Shown here in pieces: positions 1 through 9,060 of a stretch of 17,500 nt of DNA. The stretch's first letter is position 1. Each line of letters begins with the position of its first letter. Made by a program: the position numbers and the translations under genes. The stretch comes from Botryococcus braunii (taxonomy: Eukaryota > Chlorophyta > Trebouxiophyceae). The notes beneath the pieces are model-generated. The model saw only the letters and a list, made by a program, of their open reading frames with translations, had not been told where the DNA came from and did no database searches. The stretch spans positions 97,501 to 115,000 of the forward strand of contig KV908487.1 in the NCBI GenBank assembly GCA_002005505.1, in the 5' to 3' direction.

Positions 1-85
1 TTGAAAGGAGTTCTATTCATAGAAAGGACAAGCGTGGGAGGGATTGAGAGAAAGGGGAGGGATCTCGCAGTCGCACTTGAGCACT

Positions 86-169
86 TCAAAGAGTTGAACT
101 GGGGATCCTCACAACCTCCCAAGGTAAATCTGCGCGGGGAGGGCCAAACCCCAGAACCCAAAAAGCCCG
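86..169 (-). CDS. Gene M, candidate last exon with stop codon
   Basis: Read on the minus strand, an acceptor (GGTTCCTTTCAG) ends at 170. It is followed by 27 sense codons and a TGA at 88-86. The peptide begins RAFWVLGFGPP and ends VRIPSSTL. The exon starts in phase 0, matching the phase-0 end of the 929-430 exon. The intron between them (170-429) holds the CT/GA microsatellite. A second acceptor a little downstream (CCCCGCGCAG, ending at 130) opens a different frame that stays open to position 1, so this being the last exon is uncertain. No domain is recognised. Confidence 0.42.
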   Translation of the reverse strand, partial: RAFWVLGFGPPRADLPWEVVRIPSSTL

Positions 170-217
170 CTGAAAGGAACCCGCATGCACGAGCCCCCCT
201 CCCCTCCCTCCCCCCCC

Positions 218-218
<1 letters not shown>

Positions 219-314
<96 letters not shown>
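219..314. repeat. (CT)n microsatellite
   Basis: An almost pure run of about 47 CT units lies here, flanked by C-rich tracts. It sits in the last intron of gene M, where the transcript reads (GA)n. Long Ser-Leu or Arg-Glu open frames across it are repeat artefacts. Confidence 0.97.
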
Positions 315-316
<2 letters not shown>

Positions 317-429
317 CCTCTCTCCCCTTCCCACTCCCTCCCTCCAGCCCTCCCTCCGCCCCAACAGCGACTAAACGCGCACCGGGCAAATCCTGAGCGG
401 AATAGAAGACAGAGCGGAACCGCACGCAC

Positions 430-929
430 CGGTTCGTATCTTTCGGAGGGACTCCACCAGGCTGCGGTCCCACCGACCTCATAGTGGCGAACCACCTTTT
501 TGAAGGGGACCGGCAGGGTCTCCCCTCCCCTCCCGCTCCCAATCTTCACCTTCCAACAGAATCGGGTGCGGCCGACAACCTGCCCGAGCTCAAATACGCC
601 GGAGCTGGTTTCAGCCCACACCCGCTCCGAATTGACCCGCCGGGGCCACAGCGGGGGCTGCAGATTCGGGGTCTCCAAGCCCTCGGCGTACGCGTTCGAG
701 AATAGTAAGGCCGCTTCCCACGCCTCCACATTCCTTGTTCCGGGGTACAGGCCGGCAGGCGCAGTACAGCCGGACGTGGTGGGTGAGATGTCACATGGGC
801 CTGCGGTGGTACAGGGTGTGTCGGCCGGCTCCCGTATCTGGATCCCGCGGTTCCCTGCCCGCGGGTACTCCAACCGTGGGCACTCCAGAGACATCGCCAG
901 GGCTTTTTTGAGCTCGTCTGCATCCTGCC
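430..929 (-). CDS. Gene M, large exon with ubiquitin-interacting motif
   Basis: The minus-strand acceptor TTGGTTGCAG ends at 930 and the donor GTGCGT starts at 429. The exon enters in phase 1 and leaves in phase 0, which joins exactly to the phase-1 end of the 2131-2038 exon. It begins with DADELKKALAMSLE (924-883). This fits the ubiquitin-interacting motif pattern: acidic residues, Leu, x2, Ala, x3, Ser, x, Glu. A disordered stretch rich in Pro, Thr and Gly follows. The last 80 or so residues are ordered-looking and aromatic, for example NVEAWEAALLFSNAYAEGL, FCWKVKIG, VPFKKVVRHYEV and GGTAAWWSPSERYEP. That C-terminal part is not a family I recognise. The UIM helix suggests binding of ubiquitin on partner proteins; this is inference from the motif. 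The 5' end of the exon and its acceptor are partly duplicated upstream (see 911-1125). Confidence 0.72.
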
Positions 930-1125
930 CTGCAACCAACGCACCACTAGGGGTGGATTGCAGGGGTCCAAATGAATGTGAAAGTCCTCTAAAAGGTGCT
1001 GGTTGAAAGGAACCACTGGAGCTCGTCTCCATAGGCCCTGCAACAAACGCACCACGCGGGTGGATTGCAGGGGTGCACATGGAATGTGGAACTCCTCCCT
1101 TAAAGGTGCTTAAAAAGAACCAGTT
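911..1125. repeat. 109-bp tandem duplication spanning a splice acceptor
   Basis: AGCTCGTCT occurs at 911 and 1020, CCCTGCAAC at 928 and 1036, and GTGGATTGCAGGGGT after each. Two diverged copies of about 108-109 bp therefore lie side by side. On the minus strand each copy carries a TTG(G)TTGCAG acceptor followed by the start of exon-like sequence. The copy nearer the exon gives the UIM; the other reads GPMETSSSG. Confidence 0.85.
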
Positions 1126-1543
1126 GATGGTTAAGAAGCACTGATGCAAAAACGATTGGACCTTAGTAGGACCTAGAATTTATATATCCACACTCGGAAA
1201 GTAGGAATCTAAGATTGGTGTCAAACGCCAAAAACACCAACAACATCATGTACCCACCAGATTTACTGCATTGCTCTGTTGCTGCCCGCAGTCACAATTA
1301 ATAGCGAGGAAGACACCATAAGGAAAACAGAAGCATATGTGTGTGTGCATATGTGCTTTTGTGCCATACACTAGCGAGTATGAGCATGCTCAAGGGCCTT
1401 CAGTGCTCTATAGTGATCGAGTGCACTCATGCCCCTCACTGAGCCATCCTTGAATTCACCAATAAGTATCTACATATCAATGGTTCTTTAAGTACCAATA
1501 ATACTTAATGACCCCAGTCTTGAAGAGCTGCTGTCTCACGCGC

Positions 1544-1545
<2 letters not shown>
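1126..1545. other. Intron interior, no further feature
   Basis: This is AT-richer, unique-looking sequence within the gene M intron 2037-930. Short alternating purine-pyrimidine bits occur near 1335. No exon with matching splice sites was found here. Confidence 0.5.
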
Positions 1546-1546
<1 letters not shown>

Positions 1547-1634
<88 letters not shown>

Positions 1635-1657
1635 CCTCCCTCCCTCCCTCCCTCCCC

Positions 1658-1738
<81 letters not shown>

Positions 1739-1739
1739 A

Positions 1740-1800
<61 letters not shown>

Positions 1801-1906
1801 CACACACACAAAACATACACAGACAAGACATACACACGCTCTACACACACAATTCATACACAGACAAAACATACACACACAAAACGCACACACACACACA
1901 CACACA

Positions 1907-1995
<89 letters not shown>

Positions 1996-1997
1996 CA
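1547..1997. repeat. Compound microsatellite (CA)n-(CCCT)n-(CT)n-(CA)n
   Basis: Pure (CA)n runs from about 1547 to 1632, then CCCT and C-runs to about 1668. (CT)n with one interruption extends to about 1785, and interrupted (CA)n with ACACAAAA-type variants continues to about 1997. The whole block lies in the gene M intron 2037-930, where the transcript reads (GT)n, (GA)n, (GGGA)n, (GT)n. Confidence 0.97.
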
Positions 1998-2037
1998 CAT
2001 ACAGGCGACTCTGACATTCACAGGACAGAGAGCTCAC

Positions 2038-2131
2038 CTGTATTGTCTATGTCCGTCTCGGGCGGATTGCAGTCAGACAGCCGCGAAAATACTCGCGGCG
2101 ATGCTTCGGGCAGGGATGGCGTCTGTATTGC
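2038..2131 (-). CDS. Gene M, exon between SIM and UIM exons
   Basis: The minus-strand acceptor CATTGTTGCAG ends at 2132. The donor CAG|GTGAGC at 2037 is close to a perfect consensus. The 94-base exon enters in phase 0 and leaves in phase 1, matching the exons on both sides. It encodes a short acidic linker including AIQTPSLPEASPRVFSRLSD and CNPPETDIDNT. No domain is recognised. It joins the SUMO-binding motif exon to the ubiquitin-binding motif exon. Confidence 0.72.
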
Positions 2132-2621
2132 CTGCAACAATGGGCACTGTTGACACTCGTTTCCAATGGGTACAGTTGGCCCTGGATGGTCTGGCGGTTT
2201 GATCATCAATGCTGCCGATCATGCAAGCATTACTTGCAAGCCTTGGGAGTGAAGTAATGCAATGCAGTAGTAGCATGGTATCAACTGAAGTGCACATACA
2301 TACACAAGCCAACCCTCATACGAAGTCATTTTTTATTATTTGCCTGGCAAGTGTGCCCCCTGTCTGGGAATGTCGTCATGAAGCAAGATAACCAGGTTAT
2401 GATTATCCCGCAGTGCAGTGCTTTTTATTTGCTTGGATGGTAGTGGTCTTGGCACATTCCTGTCTTGGGTGCAACACAGCACACAAGGCACACACTGAAT
2501 CTGACACGGCCCTGGCTTTGTCAGCAAGTGCCCTGACTGACCGTGTCCAGCTTCTAGGGAGCACCTTAACGTGCATGTTCCTGTGCTGGACCCTATCTTA
2601 CAAGTAGCATACATATCATAC

Positions 2622-2850
2622 CTTACTGTCAGCCTCGTCACGTGTAAGATCGATTATACTTAGCGCCATTTGTTTCGTTGATGGATGATTTCCCCACGCC
2701 TGAGGAAGCTCATTAGGGGCTTGCTCAGTTTGTGAGACAGATTCGCTTCTAAAAGGGTCATTCCGTAAGCTAACTTGTGGGGAGGATTCCCGCACACTCT
2801 CGATCAGGATCCCCGACAACTCGGACTCTGGCGACGCACGACGCAAGTGC
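2622..2850 (-). CDS. Gene M, exon with SUMO-interacting motif
   Basis: The minus-strand acceptor TTGTCTTGTGCAG ends at 2851 and the donor AAG|GTATGA starts at 2621; both are strong. The exon enters in phase 2 and leaves in phase 0, joining exactly to 2131. The peptide is polar and disordered (HLRRASPESELSG, SESVSQTEQAPNELPQAW). Near its end is SIIDLTRDEAD, with IIDLT at 2657-2643. A hydrophobic I-I-D-L-T core followed by acidic residues is the classic SUMO-interacting motif. SUMO binding is therefore likely; the wider function is inferred. The exon's own ATG codons have no clear start context, so the gene probably begins further upstream (higher coordinates). Confidence 0.75.
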
Positions 2851-3069
2851 CTGCACAAGACAAACATTCTTGCAAAATTTCAGAGGTAGAGGAGGGAGGG
2901 CGCGGGAGTCAAAAGAATCCGGCCAGAACCCAACCCCTCGGTGAAACAGATCCGTCCCGTAAAGATCCCTTAGCAACAACATTCCGTAAAGTCCAAAAGT
3001 AAAACTACAACAGAAACCCGGGCGTTTCCTCCACGAAGGATCTGAAGCTAGGGATAACGGTGCACGAAC

Positions 3070-3105
3070 CTCATGGCCGCCGGATATCCAGGAAGAACCC
3101 GGCGA
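3070..3105 (-). CDS. Gene M, candidate 36-base exon
   Basis: The minus-strand acceptor GTAACTGCCGCAG ends at 3106 and a weak donor GAG|GTTCGT starts at 3069. The frame needed to join the 2850 exon (phase 2 out) reads RRVLPGYPAAM and is open. Its phase-2 start also matches the exon proposed at 4162-4092. Support is only splice signals and phase, so this is tentative. Confidence 0.28.
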
Positions 3106-4091
3106 CTGCGGCAGTTACAGCAAAGCACTTATAGTGATTTTGAAAAGACTTTTATATCAACCCTCTTTTAGCAGATTCGAGAGGTGCCTCCTGGTGAGGC
3201 CTTAATGCCGTCACAATCAAGTTGGTGACAAAAGGGAGGATGGAATTTAAGCGCTAGGCTATACAATGTCCTCCGATCACAACATTCCAGCTTTTGGACA
3301 CCAGAAACTCCTACTGCTTAGAATACCTTTAGCTGGCCAAGGAGGGGGGCAGTGAACAGCTCTGCGGCGAAAATCTTAGGGATCGAAATCCAACTTAGGT
3401 TTCTCTGTCATGTGGCACATTCTTGCACAATTGTCCGCCAGATCCGCCATCTGCGACGCATCGGCATTGCCCACGTGTCATTCGTTTTCGTGCCATGAAG
3501 TTTCCCACCTTCGAGATGTCATGCAACACCATATTTACCTAAACGCCGTTACATACATATGTGTTATTCATCACTTTCGCAATCCGACACGGTAATACTT
3601 GGCTCAGCTTTGTTAAGGACTATATGCTGCGTGAGTCAACGCTTTCTCAGGGACCCTCCGGTGGTTGACGCCCTGCCATCATCGACGTATTGCGTGGTGC
3701 GTGATCACTATATCCTTTATTACATTACAATGATTCTCGATCAGATTCGTCGTGAGAGCTGGGAGAGCTTTGTCGCACAGAACGAAGAAGAGCGGGAAGT
3801 GGGTTAAGGATCTGCGAATCAAAACGCTTAGACAACATACAGCGGATATGATATGCAAACTCTAAGCTTTCTACTCGGTAACACAAGGCCGTAGGGTTCT
3901 TATGCCCTTGTACTTTCCTGGCGTTGGCTGCGTGCAATTGTGCTGTTAATCCGTTACTGCGACGCGACCTCCGGCGTAGATCACGGGCATATTGGATTTG
4001 CAGCACAGCGCCTCTCATTTTCACCAGAATTGTTGGCCACTTCATTTTGAGGGGCCCCTGGATCCCTGTTTTGTGTGGACGAGCTCCTTAC
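3106..4091 (-). other. Probable gene M intron, no repeat array
   Basis: There is no clear exon, RNA gene or tandem array here. One strong minus-strand acceptor (TTTTGATTCGCAG, ending near 3804) is followed by an open frame of about 28 codons ending in TAA. It lacks a donor and does not fit the phase chain. Confidence 0.35.
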
Positions 4092-4162
4092 CCAAGCAAA
4101 ACCAGCACATCGGGGGTTGCTGATAGCTGTTTTTGCTGTGAACCGTTTGTTCTGGCTCCATA
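4092..4162 (-). CDS. Gene M, candidate upstream exon
   Basis: The minus-strand acceptor AAGAATGTCTGCAG ends at 4163 after a pyrimidine-rich stretch. The donor TTGG|GTAAGG at 4091 is strong. In the phase-0 frame the 71 bases read YGARTNGSQQKQLSATPDVL plus VLLG and leave in phase 2, matching the 3105-3070 candidate. Another frame offers an ATG (MEPEQTVHSKNSYQQPPMCW) and could instead be the true start. That frame also leaves one base, not two, so the downstream joining would change. Confidence 0.33.
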
Positions 4163-5231
4163 CTGCAGACATTCTTGAGGAGCAAGGAGGACTGGCAATG
4201 ATCGCTGTCATTCAGCTGGCATGCAGTACAAGAAGCAGGAGTGATCATAGATAGCATTTTCTTGGAGATGGTGGGTCAGATGGGTCAGGTTACCAAATTG
4301 CAGGTATATAGGCACCTTCTGCAAAGGGCAGGAGCCAAGGATGTGTTATGCAACCAAGAGGATAGCAATCAGGAAATCCAGGAAAGCTCAGCAGCTCTGT
4401 AGATTTCAATAGTAGGAGTCGTCTTTGACAGGATGTTCCGGCTCCTAGGAGCCAGAGGTGTGAAGCCTGGCTATACTTGGCTATACCTGGCATAGCCTGG
4501 AACAAAGTGAATCTGAAGGCAGGGTCTGTGGCACGGCCCAGATGGCAAGCACAAACCCAGAGTGTGTCTTCAGGCATATCTTTGCTCATCTACTGCAGAA
4601 GCAGCTGAGCATATTTCCCTACTGCTTGAATGGCCTCTCTCCCACTGTAATGGCGCGCAGGGGCACAATCTGGGAATCTGCGAGGAATATTCCCTGTTAG
4701 GCTTTCGCAACCTATTTTTGGTGTGCCAGTCCACGCTTTGGGTGGGCCTGGAACCTAAGGTACAGCAGTAGGTTTGGCCAAGGTTGAAGAACGGGTGGAA
4801 GCGTTCGGGTTCTAACTCGTTGACTTCTTTTGGGTTGTCTGTCTACAACCCTGCCCTACATGCAAGCCACACACCCAGCCCCTCTCGAATTTCTAGAATA
4901 AAAGTCGAATTTTTGACAACTTTTACAACTTCCTGTGGCCAGCACCAGACTCCCTGTGGCCAGCAACATGCAGGAGCTCTTCCTTCTAAGTGGACCTGAG
5001 AGCACTTAAAACCATTTTATCACTCCAGTACCCTGCCTCTCTCGCTTCAAAGTGGCAGAGTTTGTGGGCAGATCAGTGATGCACTTAACCATGTTAGAAC
5101 TCCAGTACCCTGTCTCTCGCGCTTCAAAATGGCAGTACTTGTGGGAGATCAGGGTCGCGTTGCAAGCCAAGCAGACAGCCTCCTCCTCGCAGTCCAACAG
5201 AGTGCGCTTTCTTGTTGTTGCAGGCGTAGAG
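4163..5231. promoter_or_regulatory. Probable shared 5' region between divergent genes
   Basis: Gene M runs leftward from about 4.16 kb and gene P rightward from 5232, so about 1 kb lies between their first recognised coding bases. It contains short direct repeats, such as CTGTGGCCAGCA twice at 4933-4967, and a 77-bp tandem repeat. A minus-strand acceptor-donor pair brackets a tiny possible exon near 4303-4327. No TATA box or other core element could be assigned. A leader exon of gene P probably ends here, because its coding exon begins after an acceptor. Confidence 0.3.
5008..5160. repeat. 77-bp tandem duplication upstream of gene P start
   Basis: CTCCAGTACCCTG occurs at 5023 and 5100. The flanking GCACTTAA..CCAT, CTTCAAA.TGGCAG and TTGTGGG..GATCA match in both copies. 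The two copies are diverged and sit just before the acceptor of the first coding exon. Confidence 0.85.
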
Positions 5232-7177
5232 ATGAGCTGCGAGGACACGGAGGTCCCAGGGGAAAGCTTCACGGAGCTTCTCCTGGCAGTCTCTCAAGGA
5301 GACCTTGACGAACACATGCCCGACGTGCCAAGCCTTGACCATGAGCCATGGCTGGATCTCAACCACAACCTTCTGGGCCACGAGCTGGGCCCGCAGACGA
5401 GGCTTGTGCTAGATGATGTGACTGATGTCCCACGTGATTATGATGCCGAGGATGTCCGACGTGATTATGATGTCAAGGAGGTTCCCATGGCTGGTCCTGG
5501 ATGTAATGTTCCTATTCCGATTTCATTTGCAACGATCCCGACCATGCCCACTCCCGGTCAGCTTACCACCACGCACCTGCCATTGTCCCCCGGCGGCTTT
5601 CCCCCACCATTGCCACTACAGGCTACCCCGCTTCAATCGCCGCTGCTCCGGTCGCCATTGTCGCACCTAAGGATCCCGGGCCAGTCCCTGCTCCCCGGGG
5701 TACCGCCCTCTCCCTTGAGGGGCCACGTCAGCGCGGACTCCCCGATGCACCCCCGCCCAGGCATGTTATCGCCTGCCCAGAAGACGCTTCAGACGCTCTG
5801 CAGCCAAGCGCATGCTAAAGCGTCTCCCTCTTGGAAAGAAAACCTGCGCCAGCCGGTGGTCCAGGCCGCTGTGACCCCCCCGGTCCCCCAGTGCCAGAAG
5901 CCGTGATCCGCGCTGTACCGCCTCCCGCCTGCGAGGAAACAAACCCCGAGGACATCGATAAGATCATGCGGGAGGTCCTGAACTACGAGGAGGACACCTG
6001 CGAGCCCGCGCCGCTTCTCGTCGCAAGTCCACTCTCCCCCTCGGTCCCTGTGCATCCCCGCCATGTGGGCCCTGTGTCTGTACCGCCTCCCGCTGGCGAT
6101 ACTCCACCGTCTGCCGCCACGGACTTGTGCAAAGCTGCGGCGGGAGCCCATTCCCCTGCTGCTGCTAACGACTTGGCCTGGGGCCCGACCTCTCCAAGCT
6201 CTTGTGGAAGAAAGCGAACAGACAGTTTGAACCGCGGCATCCCCCCGCGGCTACCGCGGCCACCCAGCAGGGCAGTACCGTCTCCCCGACTTGCGGAGGC
6301 AGCTGAAGGGCTGGCCGAAATAACGCGATTTGATACACAACCAGAGGCAGCAGCATTAACCGGCTGGGCTCCAGCCAGCCCCGATCTGCTCTGCGTGGAT
6401 GTACCTCCCCTGGCGTGCGGTACAGCCATGGAACCGCCCAATGAGAGTGTCGTTGACGCAACGCGCGCGGCGAGAGACGGCTCGGCTCATGCCCACGTAC
6501 AGGCGGGGCGCGACGAGGCCGCCGCGTGCTCGGGCGGTGGTCATCTCACAGGAGGAGATCTGGATCTGGCGTGCACGGCTATGGTGCCACTTTCCCAAGA
6601 ACCTTCATCACAGATGGCGTGCGCTTTTGAAGGCCAGCTGATGGGAGGAGCCGAGCCGCTGACCATGGGTGAAGCTTTGGTGCGTGCTCCAACGCCGGGG
6701 AATTTGTCCGAGGATTTGGGAGGAGATCCCTCAGGCCCACCGTCCCAAGCCCCCGGACACCGGTCCCCGGATCCCGGGCTCCCTTGCCTCGCCTCTGCGG
6801 TCTCCGCACCTCCAGCTTACTCAGCCCGGACGCAAGCCTCGCATCTGACAGTGCTGGGGACCGGACAGGGGCCCATAGCGGGCCCGTCACATGGGTCCCA
6901 TGTGCGGCGGTCTCCTGAGGAATCGGAGCGTGGGTCCCATGTGCAGCACTCCCTCTCTTTGCCAGCGGCGTGCGCGGCAGATGACGATGCAATAGACGTG
7001 GATGGTGATGCTGCAGAGATGGGGCTGGCGGCTCTGGGGCCTCCGGAGGAGGCGGTCCTGACAGGTACGTCGTCGGCCTGTGCAGATGCTTCGTTTGAGG
7101 AATCGGGACGAGGCTGCGAGACCGGCCCCGCAGAAGGTGTTGAGAGCGGCCCGACCAGCACCTTGGTCCCTCCGAAG
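5232..7177 (+). CDS. Gene P, first coding exon: long disordered Pro/Ala/Ser-rich region
   Basis: A strong acceptor (TTCTTGTTGTTGCAG, ending 5223) is followed by GCGTAGAG and ATG 5232. The exon ends at the donor AAG|GTATGA at 7178. The first frame (MSCEDTEVPGESFTELLLAV) runs to TGA at 5906. A second open frame from 5819 carries on to 7177. Both look coding (SPAQKTLQTLCSQAHAKASP, then NPEDIDKIMREVLNYEEDT). They connect if one C is missing from the run of seven at 5875-5881; the corrected exon is exactly 649 codons and ends in phase 0, as the next exon requires. Composition is Pro, Ala, Ser and Gly rich with an acidic patch (DDDAIDVDGD), so it is probably intrinsically disordered. A 9-residue DYD repeat lies at 5424-5477. 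No catalytic domain is seen and the function is unknown. Confidence 0.7.
5424..5477 (+). repeat. 27-bp coding tandem repeat (DYD motif)
   Basis: Two in-frame copies of 27 bases start at 5424 and 5451. They encode DVPRDYDAE and DVRRDYDVK. A degenerate third start (EVP) follows. Confidence 0.85.
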
Positions 7178-7521
7178 GTATGAGAAAGCCCGAAACATGA
7201 TCTGACCACTCAGTCCTTGGGTCCTGACGTCCCTGGGACTTGACCCGCTGTCCAACTCAACACCACAAGTTGTAGCGGTTCTTGTCACGGCTTTCAGGCA
7301 CTCTCGGTGTGCCTCTGTCGTACTCTCTGGACTTTTTTTGGGGGGGGGGGGGGGGGAGGGGGGGTTTGATATCTGGTTGCCGCCTTCTACCTCCAAAGCC
7401 AGACTTTTGAGTCTTGTGAATTTCCTGTGGTGTGGGGTGGTGGGTAGTGGGATTCCTACTTCACTTGTGGTTTCCCTTCCCTCCTCTCTTTTTTCCCCTT
7501 TTTTCGTTTTCCTGTCACCCC

Positions 7522-7522
<1 letters not shown>

Positions 7523-7614
<92 letters not shown>

Positions 7615-7619
7615 TGTGG
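7523..7619. repeat. (GT)n microsatellite
   Basis: About 45 TG units with one TA interruption near the end, inside the gene P intron 7178-8012. A G-rich homopolymer tract (7336-7363) precedes it and another (7624-7635) follows. Confidence 0.97.
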
Positions 7620-7817
7620 TTGGAGGGGGGGGGGGTTGGATAAAACTGGCAACTTAGTCCAAAAGGTTGGGGGCTACTCACTCCCCTGTGTTGTTTGAGT
7701 CGCACAGGGGAGAACATTGTTTGTGGGAAATTGATATCACTCCCTCTCACGCGTGTGTTTAATGACTCACCCTCTCTCCGGCATACACCGCACGGCCCCC
7801 CCCACCGCCCCCCACCC

Positions 7818-7818
<1 letters not shown>

Positions 7819-7892
<74 letters not shown>
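7819..7892. repeat. (CA)n microsatellite facing the (GT)n tract
   Basis: About 36 AC units in the same intron as the (GT)n run, on the same strand. The two can base-pair within the transcript. Confidence 0.97.
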
Positions 7893-7896
<4 letters not shown>

Positions 7897-8012
7897 ATGC
7901 ACACAATCGTGGCGGGCATGCGGGCACTTCATCTGAGTCCGCCTTCTCCCATGTGAGGGCGGTCCAATGGGGGGAGGGAACGGGGGAGTGATGCCAGAGT
8001 GTGGAGGTACAG

Positions 8013-8189
8013 GAAAGGGCAGGGGGAGAAGCATCAGATATGCTAAGGGCGGATGCTGCCGAGAGAGGAGGATCCCCGCCCGCCCGCCGGGACCCTGTGT
8101 CGGGCGGGCGCCCCGCTTCAGCCCCCACGGTCTCTGCCTCTGGGCTTGACCTGGAGCGCATGCAAGCCCTCCAGATGAGCCTGCATCTC
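8013..8189 (+). CDS. Gene P, exon 2
   Basis: The acceptor GAGGTACAG ends at 8012 and the donor CTC|GTGAGT at 8190 is strong. The 59 codons enter and leave in phase 0, matching both neighbours. The peptide starts ERAGGEASDMLRADAAERGG, passes through a Pro/Arg-rich linker and ends with a helical GLDLERMQALQMSLHL. That last segment resembles a ubiquitin-interacting helix (Ala, then Ser four residues on) but lacks the hydrophobic residue expected three before the Ala, so it is only UIM-like. The acceptor lacks a good pyrimidine tract. Confidence 0.6.
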
Positions 8190-8216
8190 GTGAGTACCTG
8201 CTGCCTCACGCGCCCC

Positions 8217-8403
8217 GCACTAAGCCATCCATGTTTGCACCAAGGCATCAATTTTTGCACTGTCTTTTCAATGTTTGCACTGAGTGACCAGGGTTTCCTG
8301 CACTGAGTAACCAGGGTTTGCACCAAGTCATGACTGTCCGCACTAAGTAATCAATGTTTGCACAAAGCTATCAATGTGCGCACTAAGTTGTCAACTTTTG
8401 CAT
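8217..8403. repeat. 20-bp minisatellite
   Basis: GCAC anchors recur at 8217, 8237, 8257, 8277, then 8300, 8320, 8340, 8360 and 8380. The unit is like GCACTAAGTAATCAATGTTT, giving about nine copies with one 3-base insertion. It begins 27 bases after a gene P donor. Confidence 0.9.
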
Positions 8404-8421
8404 GGAGGGATGGGAAGAAGG

Positions 8422-8696
<275 letters not shown>

Positions 8697-8748
8697 TCAA
8701 GCGCCCTTCTTTGCCGTACATATTGCACATGGGGGAAGCGGGGTGCAG

Positions 8749-8961
8749 TACATGCTGCAAGCGGGGGAGAAGGAGCGCAAGGCAGAGGAAGCTCTGCCCA
8801 AACTGCTGCGGGAAGTGGGGGCCAAGGCCTACCAAAAAGCCTTAGCAGAAGCTGAGGCGGCTGCTAAAGCAGCATATGAGCAGCACGGGCAGCTGCCCAC
8901 GTTCTCGGAGACCAGTCTTCTCCGTACCGCCAGACAATGCATTCGGCAGGAGGCTCGCCTG
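8749..8961 (+). CDS. Gene P, exon 3: Ala/Glu/Lys-rich helix
   Basis: The acceptor GGGGTGCAG ends at 8748 and the donor CTG|GTAAGA at 8962 is strong. The 71 codons enter and leave in phase 0. The peptide (YMLQAGEKERKAEEALPKLL, then GAKAYQKALAEAEAAAKAAY, then TSLLRTARQCIRQEARL) is strongly helix-forming and may be coiled coil. Directly joined to exon 2, it extends the LDLERMQALQMSLHL helix. No named domain is recognised. Confidence 0.65.
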
Positions 8962-9060
8962 GTAAGACCTGCCTGTTGTGCAAATGTGGTAACAAGACTT
9001 GTACTAAGACTTATCCCCCTGTGTGGGGTGAATACCACATGGTGGATCCAGTAGAGGTTT

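Noticed and set aside
1477..2037. Open frames of His-Thr, Val-Cys, Ser-Leu and Arg-Glu on both strands
   Set aside because: These are translations of dinucleotide repeats, which are open in every frame.
2209..2391. Plus-strand open frame of 60 codons
   Set aside because: Short, no splice or start support, and antisense to the gene M intron.
3725..4045. Minus-strand open frame of 106 codons
   Set aside because: It lies within the probable intron 3106-4091. An acceptor exists inside it but no donor or phase match, and composition is unremarkable.
4042..4257. Possible zinc-binding Cys pairs on the minus strand (SCTACQ, MCWFCLG)
   Set aside because: The frame crosses a strong donor at 4091 and the Cys spacing fits no known finger; other frames of the same exon are as plausible.
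6887..8326. Minus-strand open frame of 479 codons
   Set aside because: It is antisense to gene P exons and runs through both GT and CA repeats (His-Thr and Val-Cys runs). No supporting splice or start signals.
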